A stretch of DNA of 64,000 bases, from contig CP136066.1 of the NCBI GenBank assembly GCA_032622095.1, positions 130,851,917 through 130,915,916 on the forward strand. Reading direction: 5' to 3'. A program made the translations under genes and the position numbers. Of this stretch, positions 23,442 through 36,520 are shown piece after piece. The stretch's first letter is position 1; the number at the start of each line of letters is the position of its first letter. The DNA comes from Siphonodentalium dalli (taxonomy: Eukaryota; Mollusca; Scaphopoda; Gadilida; Siphonodentaliidae). The notes under the pieces are model-generated. The model did no database searches. It saw only the letters and a list, made by a program, of their open reading frames with translations, and was not told the DNA's origin.

Positions 23442-24571
23442 ATTAGCTACATTTAGCATTGGCGGGACATTGAATTATTGTTAATAGCATCGTATGCTGT
23501 TATTTATTTGTGTGCGGTTTATATTCCATAAACCGGCGTAGACATGAATCGTTCTGGTCGAAGAGAAAAAAAACCAAACATATGAACGCCATTCTTTCGC
23601 AGAACGCCAAAAATAAAACCGGCTATAAATGGTAGCTATATTATCTATATGTAGTGGACCATGACCATTCAGCCTGAAAACTGCACAAAGCTGGCATGGC
23701 TCATTTTTTTACATTAAAATATGCTGAATAGTTTGGGCTATACTTTCCCCATTTTCAATTAAAACCCAATTTTGCAAGTTTGTCACAGTTAAAACGTTTT
23801 ACATTACAACTGCCAGTATTTAGTTCTTGGAAATAAGTAGTGTATGTTTCCTGACTCATGGACGATGTGAATTTACAACACTGTGAATAATATAGCATCA
23901 TAAAAGCGTTTTTTCTCAGACTAAAACCACTATTGATCATTGTACTACATGCGTATCTGTGTTTGCCATATGTCTGTCCTCTCGGTGTTTGGCTATTCAA
24001 TATGCCTACCACAAAATATTGACGGGACAGTATGTCAAATAGCTTTTTTAAACTGAAAAATGCATTATTTGAGTTCGCAGTCATGTTTGTCTTGTCACTG
24101 AGATACTATACCACATGTATCCACGAAAATAACTTACAAATCGACATGCTGAGCAAATTTGGGAGTCTGTTTACTTTGAAAGTTTGAAAAAGTCGACAAA
24201 ATCCGAGATATTTTGTCTTCAAACAACGTATTCTACAATGCCAAATTGTTACGAAGAAGTTCAACTTATAAATCAGACATTACTGCATCTGACGTGATAA
24301 AAAAATCTGACCTTTTACAGCGTATTTGATCAATTATAATCTAAAACATACCTTGGTTGCGAAACCCGCCACGCAATATCACCACAGCAATATGCCTACC
24401 CACAGCCACCAGCCTATAGGGTTATCGGGCGTGTATTTTATCTAGCGCATTAAATTTAAAATAAAAAGTCGTGAATTGGCTGAGTGTTTTCTATGGCCGC
24501 ACATTTCGTTGATAATTACGAGGCATTTGTTTGTCTAAATAATGTTTTATAAGTTCGAAGAGCATTAGAAT

Positions 24572-24739
24572 GGGGATAACAGTGTGGTGTTTTGTGATTT
24601 CGGAAAGGTACATGGCGAATATACTGTGGCAAATGACCGTTAATGGGCTCCGGCTCCGCCGTCGCCCATTAACTAAATTTGCCACAGTATATTCGCCATG
24701 TACCTTTCCGAAATCACAAAACACCACACTGTTATCCCC
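24572..24739. mobile_element. 168-bp hairpin MITE (unit 2)
   Basis: Same as 18750-18917, differing at a few bases in the loop (CAAATGACCG against CAAATACCCG). Carried along by the 2.33-kb duplication. Confidence 0.75.
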
Positions 24740-25465
24740 TAACTAGAAGGTGACCCGACTTCGTCCGGGCTATTCAAAAACCAAATTTCAAGTCGATAGC
24801 TCCACCCGTTTCCGAGATCTGGTCTGAGCATGCGCGAAGCTGGTGTCGCACGGGCTCGGCAACCCGATAAAATTCGTATCCGGGGCAAGATACATTCACA
24901 TACCAAATTTCAAGTCGACAGCTCCACCCGTTACCGAGATATATAGCCCAATGTCATTTGCGGATACCTCGGCCGGTGATGAGTTAACGCGACATCGGCC
25001 GGTTAAGAGTTAACGCGATCACGTCACGATATGTTGATGGCGTAATATATTTACGCAATGATATTCGATGAGCGAAGCATGGTCCTGCGTTCTTCCCGAT
25101 AATTAAGGTAGAAACTTTAAACGTACACAGGCGTGTGATACATCATTGGAAAGATGAAGCGCCACAGATTCTAACCGTGCAAATTATATGACTGGCAATT
25201 TATTATTCGCGCTATATCGAATCGATTTGTGAGCACCGAACTGAAATATATTAGCGCAAAACGGCGTAAAAACAGATTTGACCTCGGCACGTGAAAAGTT
25301 GACCTCGGATCTGAAAATCAATAGGCCTATGTTACTCCTGACCCGAAAATACCCCCACGTACCAAGTTTCATCGAAATCGGCTGGGCCATTTTCGAGTCC
25401 ATCGATTACACACACACAGACTGATACACACACACACACAGATCTTTCAAAATATATAATAGATA

Positions 25466-26183
25466 ACCCTGTAAGGTTGGACATTTTTCAACTGAAGACC
25501 ATTTGAGTTCACAAATTTGACGGCAATTAAAAAAAATTACGGCTTTTGGTCTGAATGTATAATTTTCACACTAAATACTGGTTGGAAATCAGACTATTAG
25601 AACAATGAACCAATTTTAGTCTGAAATTTCCAATAGGTTGCATCGGGTATGAAATTTCGAACTTTTGAGAATGTTGACCACAGTATGGGGGTATGCCATA
25701 CCAACATCCCAATGGCACGTCACTGTAAGTGGATATATTGCCCGACTAAGAGAACATATTTGCTTCGGATGTAGCCCATTATAATCGTGGATATATAGAT
25801 GACATATCATTATTTATCTTTGGTTGCGAAATCTTGCATCAGAATTATAATTGCAGTTGTTCACATGATTGACCCCACACCCTAACAGCCAGATTGGTCT
25901 CCCTGTTTAACGGTTTGGCCGAGGTTGGGCGAGAAACATACCCCCACCCAGAAAAAAAAAATCCTGTCTCTGAGGACAAACGCATGTAAGATGAAGTGGC
26001 TTCATTTTATGTGGGCAAGATTACCTCCTTAATATATGGTATTGACTATGCCGACAATATGACTTCTTATATACTCACCATCGTATCGTATCGTTTCGCC
26101 ATGTTGAGTCTCAACCTTAACAACCTTATTCCGATTCGGACTACCCATGTAGTCTCAAACCCAATTCAGATCCGATTAAACGG
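25466..26183. other. No gene seen
   Basis: No coherent ORF. The 25996-26193 ORF runs into the next element's TIR. Confidence 0.5.
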
Positions 26184-29100
26184 ATATGGGTGATTCTACG
26201 GTAACTGAGCAATTTGAGTATCCCGGTACATCAGAAATACAAACTTCGTTCTATGGTGTATGATAGGGCACATTATGTGTAGTTAGTCAGAAATATTCGA
26301 GAAATGTGGTTGGTAAAAATTATTTGCTGATTATTTTCTCATTTTGTCTGTTTTAGACCGTTAGTGTAAACCAGAAACGTCATTACACTAACGCACTTTA
26401 TCATCATTTCAAGCAGGCACCACATGTATAGTTACGAAGATATGGCCATTTATTATGGTTATTCACGTTCCTTGGCAACTTCGCAATTTTCCGAGTCGGA
26501 GTGCCGGGGAGGTTCTAGTTCTGAAAATAAAAGCTTCATCTGAATTTTCGAGGCACAAACATGTGTAATTTTTCGCCCATTCTTCGGAACACTTCTTGAA
26601 TATTCTCGGACGTAACCACTTTCATGGGGAATAATGATTCATATTATATTAAACACCCACGAAGAATAAATCGGTGGAATGAGAGATTCATTGTGTTATA
26701 TATTTCGGATAACTCAGCTGATATTCCTTAGCGTTAGTGTAATGACGATTTTGTTAGTGTAATGACGCACCGTTAGTGTAATGACGTTATATCCTCCTGT
26801 TGGACAGTAGATGGCTGATGAAATGACCATGCGACACCAGTGGTGAATGTACATATTATACGATACCTATTATAACCATAGATTTATGTTTTGGGGTAAG
26901 TGCGGACATTATTTTGATGGTAAGTGCGGACATTATGATGAATAAAGAGGTATATTGCTGTCAGATGTGTAACAAGCCCGTAGCTAATCCAATCGTTCTA
27001 CTGATGGTCAGTGGTCGCTATTTACCATCAGTAGAAGGCTTTGCTTTGGATTATTCCGTAGCCAGCTTTTATGGTGGGCGGTTACGAATCTGATGCCGAA
27101 TGCGCGTAGTGTAGAGTAAGAGGTTGTGCGTGTGGCCCCATTCTGCGGATTGGGTCCGGTGCTCTCCCCCAGCGTCCCTGTGAAAATATGTGTATACTCA
27201 GTAAACCGAGAGCGATTCTGGGCCTCAATTTCGATTCTCTAATTGAGAAAAACAACGATCAGTTTAAGGTGCCAATATAGAAGCTAAATTCCTGGGCGGC
27301 CTCCATCGGGGAACTTTGTGAAAATTCACTACTTTGATATGATTCTGGAGCCCATCAGTGTCAATTTCGATTTTCTATAGTTCATTGAAAATGGAATCAA
27401 TTAAAGATGTCAATGAAGTCAAATTGCGTCAGTGCATGGTGCGCGAAATAAGGGGCCCGGTGTGGGCCTTCACTGGAATTTTTGTTGTAAATGTCAATGC
27501 TCTGACAGCGATTACAGACCCCATATGAAGCGTCAACTTCGAGTTTATAACTCAGGAAAAATATAGAAGTTTAAAGGAGACCAGGGTTTCACGTTCTAAA
27601 CTTATGAGTGTTCGCGAGAGTTATTTTATGCGGATTGCCTTCTCCCTTAAAGTGCTGAAAAATCCTTTGAGCTTCCACCCCTCCCCTCTCCAACAAAAAG
27701 CTGGTGATGAAAGGGAACAACTAGATACATAATCGCGGAGACACCCCAACCTTCCCATCATTTATGCCCGTCAAACACAAGTAAATTGTTAAATGTATGT
27801 ATCTTCGAGGGTATAGGTTGTCATAACATTTGCTAGCCTTCTCCACACGTAAACAGTGATGGGCGAAATCAGATACAGCTCAGGATATTTTGGTCCAAGA
27901 AACCTTATGAAGATACAATCGAATTATTATATGAAAATAACAACACTCTTCTCTTTTTTCGAATTTTAAATGACAACTTTGAACTATGTATATTAGCAAA
28001 TAACCCGAATTCTTTCTGACCGCAGGTGGACCATGGCGCTGTTACATGGTGTAAATACCAGGTGCCCATAGTTAGGCCGTGGAATCAGCTGCCTATATGT
28101 ATATCATGCACATTGTCTGTAGTATATCATGGATTCATAGGATGTCCATATGTACTTTAGGCTATGGACACATCGGATAGTTATGCCAAGTATCCACCTA
28201 AACATATAGATATTGGACCAATGCCCTATATCAAGATCATGGGTGGTGGTCCCTTTGAATATTCCATGCACCAATGCCACCATGCTGCAGGCTGGCCATG
28301 GACCGAGGGTCATATATGTAGGTCATGGGACACAGGTCGATAAAGGTATGGTATGACATTGTACCCAAGAATGAGCAGGTGTCTATACGTAGGACATTTA
28401 TGGACCCAGCCCCGTATACATGATATATCTACGTCATGGACCGAGAAAAGTATGTTGACGATGCGTTTGTGGAAAGAAAAATAATTGTTTTCATCGACAA
28501 AATGCTACATGGTGCAGTTTAGTTTGTTAAAATTGCCATAATAGCAGTCATGTGTACGTTTTTCGATTTCGGGTATGTCCCTAGCAACCGTTATCACCCT
28601 TGTCGGTAAGAAATATGGTAATTTTCCTGTCAGATCCACACTGACTACAACTATTGTAATTGTTTTCACCATAAAAATGATACCTGGCGTAATTTAGTTT
28701 GTTAAAACTGCCATAATATTAGTCATATGTGCTTTATTCGAAGTTGGACAGTTGCATAGCAACAGTTGCTAAGGAAGGACCTGCCGCCATTGCCTCCATA
28801 TTTGAAAATGATGAGTAGTGCACGAGGAACATATATACCAAGTTTCATGATTGTATCACATTTTGCACAATTGTTACACCATGAGCCTGGACTAATGAAA
28901 ACACGTTATTATACCAAGCAGCGTCATTACATAAACGCAAACAGCGTTAGTGTAATGACGATTTCGCATTCATCATGTGATAAAAATTTTGAATATCGAC
29001 AACCAAACAATCAACTAGTTCATGAACACGCTTACCTCAGACGCTTTTATCAAAGCTGTTTAATGTTCAGTCAATGCATATAGTATTATAGTGTTCCGCG

Positions 29101-29679
29101 TTAGTGTAATGACAGTGAATAAATATACGGTACAAAATCCGGCGATTCAAATGTTAATTTCCTTCAGAATTTCACGAATACTCAGGAAATATATTTTGTT
29201 ATTGTTAACATGGAAGTTTCCGTTCACGTTGCGACAGATGTGATATACAACTGACACCAAAGGGAAACGTGGCAACACATTTTAGGCTCGCGTTAGTGTA
29301 ATGATTCTTGATCACGGGACAACGTTTTTGTGACAAATAAATAGCTTTTTGTAGGATGCTTCTTTGGTATCTCTGTATAATTTTGGTGGCATTAGATTCC
29401 TTGCAAAATTCCACACCAGAAGGTGGATTTTGGTTTTGAATACACATTCACCAGTGCATAAGAAAAATCGGATAAATTTGGCGTGTCTGCTCTGGGACAT
29501 GCAGTTTTGTGGTATCTTGCCGGTTGTCGTCATGCCTAAGACCCATACCGGAGTATGATAATCATTTAATTTTGGTATCTAATTTATGCCTGGAATCTCA
29601 GTGATGAGCAGTGCTTGTCTTGTGGTGAATTTTGCCCATTGGACAGTGTTTTGCTCAGTTACCGTAGAATCACCCATAT
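26184..29679. mobile_element. 3.5-kb TIR element with subterminal GTTAGTGTAATGACG repeats
   Basis: The ends ATATGGGTGATTCTACGGTA (26184) and its complement (to 29679) share about 29 bp. ATAT on both sides may be a 4-bp target duplication. Inside each end are copies of GCGTTAGTGTAATGACG: 26357 and 26378-26395 (reverse), 26731, 26753, 26770 on the left; 28921 (reverse, variant), 28944, 29098, 29290 on the right. Subterminal repeats are typical transposase-binding arrays. No transposase ORF is visible, so it is non-autonomous. The centre also has a ~172-bp duplicated segment near 28510-28760. Confidence 0.75.
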
Positions 29680-31019
29680 CTGTAACGCCAGCATGCATGT
29701 TCGTGTGATCAAGGCTATTTGAATGCGCAAATTTGACTGCTGAGATGGATGTTCAATTAATGTAATTAACCCATTCATAACAGATGTATATACGAAGACC
29801 GCCCAGAACTCTACAAGTACTATGGATATTTACTGCACGGGAAGACGGCCATTAGGTCACACCACCGCCCGTTATCATAAGACCCTGTATATTATAATTA
29901 AATGGAGATACTATGATAATGAATTTCGGTGAATTGTATCCATTCACTGGAGTGAACAGCGGAAATAACACAAGGTTAATATGAGTCCCCACCCAACTTG
30001 TGTGCATATATCAAATATGGACATGGACTTAGACCGTCGTAAACCATAGCCGGAATCCCAGACCATCAATTCCATTCATCTAATACACAATCGAAAATTT
30101 CTCTCGAAATAGTAAATATTTGGAATCAGTCCCAGCAATTTGCAGTATTTTATCGGCAATACACAGTGCACATTTCCCAGACGAACCGCAGCTGCACGAT
30201 CATCTGGGAAGACATCATTGGAGCCATTTTCGTTTATCTTGCATAACTAATCAGTTTAACCCTACACAATTGTTGCGAGTTCAAATTAAAATTGTAATTG
30301 AATGACAGGTACTTTACAATATCAGAGTGCATGTCTGTGTTAGAGAGGGTTAATGTAAACACACAACTAATACGCTAGATAGAGAAGATTATTGGGTCAG
30401 AAAGATTGACACCCAGAACGCTACGGCCTAGAGGCTTCAATGATTTAATATTATAACGTAGCCCATTGTCAGCAGGTTGCTCTTTCTTGAAGCTTCCGGT
30501 CCCACGGCTCCATCAGCATTTAATGTACAAGGGCAAGCTACATTATCAAACGAAGTACGGCCTCTATCAGCATTTAATGTACAAGGGCAAGCTACATTAT
30601 CAAACGAAGTATACTATTCAGTAGATTTCTCAGATCGACCGTTGATGCAATCTACGAAAGTGAAACCAAAAATAAAATTAAGAACACAGCCAGCCAATGT
30701 GTGAAAGTGACATATATAGCACTATATAGAATCAAAGACTACCAAACTGAAATCAGCCACAAAAGAGCTGAACAGATTATATCATCAAATTATCAGCAAC
30801 GGCCAGCCATATTACTGCAAGGTCGAAACTAAAGTTAAATTGAGATAGCACAGGGACGACAAGAAATGACGGCAAACCCAGCCTCTGGTCAGGCTCTGGA
30901 TTAGTGTAAACAGATTTTATTGCATAATAACGCAACGAGATTGATCCACAAGTTTTACAACTTACAAAGGGTCTCTCGTCACATAATTGTTTTACACAAA
31001 ACGAACATAAAACATTCTG
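29680..31019. other. No gene seen; small tandem duplication
   Basis: At 30512 and 30566 the phrase ATCAGCATTTAATGTACAAG and the ~25 bp after it are repeated with period 54. Otherwise there are no supported features. Confidence 0.5.
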
Positions 31020-31530
31020 CCCCTGACACCAACAGCGTCAGTTTAGAAATTCTTAACCCACACCATTATCTTCCCCGTGAAGTTCTATAGTACAGACAGA
31101 CAAACTGACATTCGCAATCATATGCACCAAATGTGGCATATTTAACCCACGCGAATTGATTCATCGTATCACTGGAGAAGAATGTGTATGAATTTGGTGG
31201 AAATTTGCGCTAAAAATATTTGTTATCAGTTTTTGGTGACTCCCCCTCCCTATCCCTGAATGAAGCGACGCCACGTTCGACATCTTTAAACCACACCATG
31301 AGACTCATTATGAAGATGACTATTTATAAAATTGGTGGAAATCGACGACTAACCAAATTCTTATCATATTTAGTGCCCCCCCCCAGCTATCATCCAAAGG
31401 TCACCAACTTGCCGTATTTAAATCACACGATTAGATTCCTCTTATCACAGAGAAGAATATGTATCAATTTGGTGGAAATCGGCGCTAAAAATATTTTTTT
31501 TTATCAATTTTGGTGTCCCTATCTATATAA
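31020..31530. repeat. TTTGGTGCCCC-family repeat, three to four ~135-bp units
   Basis: Units share ATTTGGTGGAAATCGGCG-like phrases, AAACCACACCAT(T/G)AGA and GGTGCCCCC/GGTGTCCC. A CAGACAGACAAACTGACATT tract lies at about 31095-31115. The first ~100 codons of the ORF starting 31220 are this repeat. Confidence 0.7.
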
Positions 31531-32074
31531 CTATGTCCCAAGGGATTCAACAACTTCAAGTGGATACACATTCAGGCACGATAACTTAAGACCTCCCTTT
31601 TGCTTTTCTACATCTTTACAAAAATCATTCATACCACATGCTATTAAACTTTGGAATGAATTATTAGACGAAGCGAAAATGTTCGAAACGGTTTCCGAAT
31701 TTAAACAATTCCTGAATAAAGATTGCATAGAACCTCCACAATTCTACGAGTATGCATGTACACGGCAAAGTCAAACAATCCACTGTCGAATACGTCTCGA
31801 ATGCAGTAATCTGAATGATCACTTGCACCAAAATCACTTACAGGATAATTCCGATTGTACTTATTGTGGCCTGACAGAGACTACTGAAGACTTCTTCTTA
31901 TACTGTCGAAAGTTCACGAACGAACGAACGATATCCTTTCAAGGTCTTCGCAACAGACCATGTTTAAATGATCTTATTAAAGGATCTCAGTCATTAACAA
32001 TAGATTATAACATCGATATCTTCGCAAGAGTACAGAAATATATTCTACTTACAAAAAGATTCGCGACTAACTGA
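31531..32074 (+). pseudogene. LINE reverse-transcriptase C-terminal fragment
   Basis: The translation reads YTFRHDNLRPPFCFSTSLQK, SFIPHAIKLWNELL, then HCRIRLECSNLNDHLHQN, a Cys cluster CTYCGLTETTEDFFLYC, and ends at TAA 32072-32074. This is the familiar C-terminal tail (FIPxAxxLWNxL ... H..LR..CS.L ... C.C...E...HFxxxC) that follows the RT in many invertebrate non-LTR elements. RT, endonuclease and 5' part are missing, consistent with 5' truncation. The upstream joined frame is repeat sequence. Confidence 0.75.
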
Positions 32075-33060
32075 GAGAAAACAAACTATGCTATCAACAA
32101 TGTGGTAAGCCTTGTCTCCTTGAACGGGTTGATGGGGGCCATATAGGCGCTGAGGGAGGGACAGACAGGAAGCTATATATATTCATTATTAATTCGCAGT
32201 CAACATAACTCAATTAGATATTAATGATAAACCAGTTATCACCCATGTGAATATCCAATGGGGAAATGACAAATATACAGTCAGATCATTTTCTCATCTC
32301 TTATATGCTGGGACACACGTGTTAACATTTTGTAAACAAATATATGTGTTGTAATTGTACTTCCATGGTGTAACCAAGGAAGTATATTGTGTTTCTGTTG
32401 GGGTCGTTTTCCGTTTATTTAGAAATGCTCAGAAACTAATTGCAGTAGGAACGCGAAATATCTAGCGAATGTAGGTCTACTAAAAATAAAGGTATCCAGA
32501 TTTCGGCCCAATGTTTCTTGACGGAGTTATCGTACTTTTACGATCATTTTTCATTTTTCATTATTATTATTATACTCCTCGATTTTGCGACGCCTTAATA
32601 TCTGAAAGTATGAGGAGTAGCAAACTCAAAGTTGGTACGTATGTTGGGGCTAATGAGTTCTAATTGATTGCCATATAACGAATATTGTCCGCGTTTACCC
32701 TGCGGAGTTATCTCCCTTTATCTGAAAAAAAATGTAATTTTATTATCTCGGAAATTATAATGAGTAGAGCATCGAAAATTGGACCGTATGCACACCTCGA
32801 TATGCCCTACTGCACACGGGCATCAAAACTTGTGTCCGCGCTTTCCCTGTGGAGTTACCGCCCATATATAGGCAAACACCATACACCAGGATGTATAAAC
32901 TGAGGTTTTTTTGTTGTTTTTTTTTGTTAATAAGTCCAGCGCTATTATTTTTTTATCGCATATTTCGAATAGGAAGAGTGATTCGGACTCGAATATGCCG
33001 CTTACAAGTTTATTCTCCGATGCCTTTCCGCTTTACGGAGAACGGAAATATTGCACCTAT
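32075..33060. other. No gene seen
   Basis: AT-rich. An ATT microsatellite lies near 32561-32572. The ORFs 32685-32903 and 32849-33091 have no recognisable content. Confidence 0.5.
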
Positions 33061-33067
33061 TATTCCC

Positions 33068-34020
33068 GCCAAATCCAAACGGGCTAATTAAAGAGCAAGA
33101 TAATGCCGTAGCAGGTACGTTGGCTTACTCTATGTCCGCTGTACTTTCTTTAAAAGTAACCTGCCCAACGGAGAATGCGAGTCGGTGGGTTGAGACTTTT
33201 GGAAAATTCCACGAAAATCGCAAGGGGGCAAAATTCAAACATCGAGATAAAAAAAATTTGACGAGTACATCTGATGGGTAGTTTTCAGGCGCATCTAGAC
33301 TGCGATTTTCTAATTTTCAGATGGAACGGTTTACTCGTGACAACGCTATATAACATAAATATGTATACTTAAGTAGTCTATCACTAACCTATTTTAAACC
33401 CCAAATCCAAACGGGTTAATGAAGGAGCGAGTTTAATGCAGGGGCATGTAAGTCCGTATACTGTAGGTACGCCTCCAAAATTTGACCGCTTTACTATAAA
33501 TGCAACCTGTTCAACGGAGACCCTGCGTCGGCGTGGATTCAGACTTGGTGAATTCCACCGAATATAAAATGGCGAAATTACTCCAAAAATCAAACATTGA
33601 GATAAATACTTTTTGAAGAGTGGACGTGGTAAGCAGTATCCACGCGAAACTTTAATACGATTTTCAAAGTTTTAGAGTGAACGGTTTACTCCTGGTAGGG
33701 TGTAATGTTGTTAACGGTACTATATTACTCAAATTCAAAATAACTCTTCTTGACGCCAATCTAAAACGGGCTTATAAAGGAGCAATGCTAATCTATTAGC
33801 AGGTACATAGATATTCCGTAATTACGCCCCAAACGTTTTACCGCTCTACTATGACAGCAACCTGCCCAATGTTGAGCGCGCTTACTCCTCTGTGAGGGTT
33901 GACGCTTTTTGCCAAATTCGACCGAAACGCGTAAAAGGGAAAAAAATGGAAAATCGCCAACCTAGTGCATGTGTTGTGTAGTATATACGGAAAACAGTAG
34001 TGTGACTTTCCAAGTTTAGA
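33068..34020. repeat. Diverged ~330-355-bp tandem repeat, three units
   Basis: CCAAATCCAAACGGG and its variants recur at 33068, 33400 and 33755. Each is followed by AAAGAGCAA/GAAGGAGCGA, GCAACCTG(C/T)(C/T)CAA and a TTTT/GGAAATTC(C/G)ACCGAA-like block. Old, much diverged tandem units. Confidence 0.6.
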
Positions 34021-34642
34021 GCGGAAGGGTAGGCACTCAGCTAGCGTTATCGTTTTTGATAGAGTTATCTCTCGATTACAGTTAACTCTCTATTACAGAG
34101 GCGCTAACGACGCTAACGCACTGAAATACATATAGTAAAACTTCTAAAAGATTCTGAATCAGAAACTGAAAGAATTATCAAAAAATTATCAAAAATTGAG
34201 CAATAGCAGAGTTTTGGTGCATTAATATGCCTTTCGCCCTTTGATCTAAACGTAGATTACGATATCACCAAATTTTGTGACCGTTGAACAGGATTTAGGC
34301 GCTGTAATTAGACCTAACATGTATCAGTACCGAACAAAAAATGAAAGCTTGGCTGGGTGAACGGTGGCCCAGTTGGTCAGGACCATGATGCATTAGATTG
34401 TCATCAACCATCCACGATGGGTCGAACCAAATTATGACATAAACGTTTGGAATATATATCTTATTTAGAAATGTTAATTCAAGTCCATCATCAGAACACA
34501 GAGCAACAGTATGCATTCGCATGAAGAGGAACACACCTACATGTATACACATGGAATGGGATACCATGGAAGTATATCTGATTCCATGGAATCTGACCTC
34601 TAGTTAAAATTGTATTATGTATGTACACACTTGTTATTGAGA
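34021..34642. other. No gene seen
   Basis: No supported feature. Confidence 0.45.
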
Positions 34643-34654
34643 ATAAAATATTGT

Positions 34655-34760
34655 TTACACTAATTTTGGTGTCCCTACCCCCTCCATGCACCCATGTCTC
34701 GAACTGCTGACACTTTTAAGCAACACAATTAGACTCCTGATACCACGGAGATTATTAGCT
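34655..34760. repeat. Single TTTGGTGCCCC-family unit
   Basis: AATTTTGGTGTCCCTACCCC through ACACAATTAGACTCCTGATA matches the units at 31.0-31.5 and 37.9-38.3 kb. Confidence 0.65.
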
Positions 34761-34808
34761 CAACTTTACTTTGTAAAGTTTGAGCTATTGCCATGGCTTG
34801 GTATCCGT

Positions 34809-34831
34809 CGTGCGTGTGTGCGCGCGCGCGC

Positions 34832-34861
<30 letters not shown>
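34809..34861. repeat. GT/GC microsatellite
   Basis: Alternating GTGTGCGCGCG and (TG)n, about 50 bp. It follows TTTGTAAAGTTTGAGCTATT, a stretch that looks like the start of another dispersed element. Confidence 0.9.
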
Positions 34862-34862
<1 letters not shown>

Positions 34863-36520
34863 ATTCGTCAACAATTTCCTTTAGAACGGGCTACAGTTCG
34901 TACCTTTGGACCGATTATTATGAAATTTGTCATGGATGTTGACATTGACATGTAGATGGGAACGAGTCATTTTGGGGTCAACATGGCCGCCAGTGGCCAT
35001 CTTGGAATTCAAAATTCAACCCATTAGCACGGGCCACAGGCCGTACTGTTCGTCTTATTGTCATGAAATTTGTTATGGATGTTAATATTGACATGTAGAT
35101 GGGAACGAGTAATTTTGGGGTCATTCGGCCAAAAAACATGGCCGCCGGCAGCCATCTTAGATTTTACTCTTTGCATGACTAAATCCTTTGACACGGGCTA
35201 CAGGTCGTACCTTTGGTCGGATCATCATAAAATTTGAATAAAATGGATGTTAACAATGACATGTAGATGGGAACGAATCATTTTTGGGTCATTCGGCCAA
35301 AAAACATGATCGCCAGCTGCCATCTTGGATTTTACTCTTTGTATGACTAAATCCTTTAGCACGGGCTACAGGTCGTACCTTTAGTCTGATCATCATGAAA
35401 TTTGTCATGGCTGTTGAAATTGGAATGTAGATGGGAACGAGTCTTTTTGGGGTCATTAGGACAAAAAACATGGCCGCCAGCGGCCATCTTGATTTCAAAA
35501 TTTAATCCATTAGCACGGGCCACAGATCGTACTCTTCGCTTGATCATCATGAATATTTTTTTTTGTCATGGATGTTAATATTGACATGTAGATGGGAACG
35601 AGTAATTTTGGGGTCATTCGGCCAAAAAACATGGCCGCCAGCAGCCATCTTGGATTTTACTCTTTGTATGACTAAATCCTTTAGCACGGGCTACAGGTCG
35701 TACCTTTAGTCTGATCATCATAAAATTTGTCATGGATGTTAACAATGACATGTAGATGAGAACGAGCATTTTGGGGTCATTCGGCCAAAAAGCATGGCCG
35801 CCAGCAGCCATCTTGGATTTTACTCTTTGTATGACTAAATCCTTTAGCATGGGCTACAGGTGGTACCTTTAGTCTGATCATCATAAAATTTGTCATGAAT
35901 GTTAATAATGACATGTAGATGAGAACGAGCATTTTGGGGTCATTCGGCCAAAAAACATGGCCGCCAGCAGCCATCTTGGATTTTACTCTTTGTATGACTA
36001 AATTCTTTAGCACGGGCTACAGGTCGTACCTTTAGTCGGATCGTCATGAAATTTGGCATGGATATTAACAATGACATGTAGATGGGAACGAGTCATTTTG
36101 GGGTCATTCGGCCGAAAAAACATGGCCGCCAGTGGCCATCTTTGATTTCAAAATTCAATTCATTAGCACGGGTTACAGGTCGTACTGTTCATCGGATCAT
36201 CATGAAATTTGTCATGGATGTTAATATTGACATTTAGATGGGAACGATTAATTTTGGGGTCATTCGGCCAAAAACCATGGCCGCTAGCGGCCATCTTAGA
36301 TTTTACTCTTTGCATAACTAAATCCTTTAGCACGGACTACAGATCGTACCTTTGGTCAGATCATCATGAAATTTGTCATGGATGTTAACAATGACATATA
36401 AATGGGAACGAGTCATTTTGGGGCCATTTGGCCAAAACACATGGCCGCCAGCAGCCATCTTGGATTTTACTCTTTGTATGACTAAATCCTTTAGCACGGG
36501 CTACAGGTCGTACCTTTGGT

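Larger units (their letters stand above)
20950..24433. mobile_element. 3.48-kb TIR transposon, non-autonomous, 5-bp target duplication
   Basis: TIRs of about 75 bp with few mismatches start CACGCCCGATAACCCTATAG on both ends. A 5-bp duplication TATTT sits at 20945-20949 and 24434-24438. Unit 1 of the host array has the empty site (ACTATATTTTATC at about 18610), which fixes the boundaries exactly. CAC...GTG ends with a 5-bp duplication recall Transib, but no transposase ORF is present, so the superfamily is open. It contains a pearl-like repeat at 22863-23441. Confidence 0.88.
16591..25465. repeat. 2.33-kb tandem unit, about 2.3 copies, second copy interrupted
   Basis: Unit 1 is 16591-18920. 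Unit 2 is 18921-20949 plus 24434-24742, split by the 20950-24433 transposon. Unit 3 is partial, 24743-25465. Each starts CTAGAAGGTGACCCGACTTC and holds a shorter repeat (TTTCCGAGATCTGG), the AAGGTCA core array, the ACACAC tract, ~650 bp of other sequence and a 168-bp hairpin. Units are nearly identical by eye. Minus-strand ORFs at 18216-18488 and 20549-20821 are the same sequence in two units and show no domain. Confidence 0.88.

Noticed and set aside
31220-31530. N-terminal part of the 284-aa plus-strand ORF as LINE protein
   Set aside because: It translates the TTTGGTGCCCC repeat. Only the part after about 31531 matches LINE motifs.
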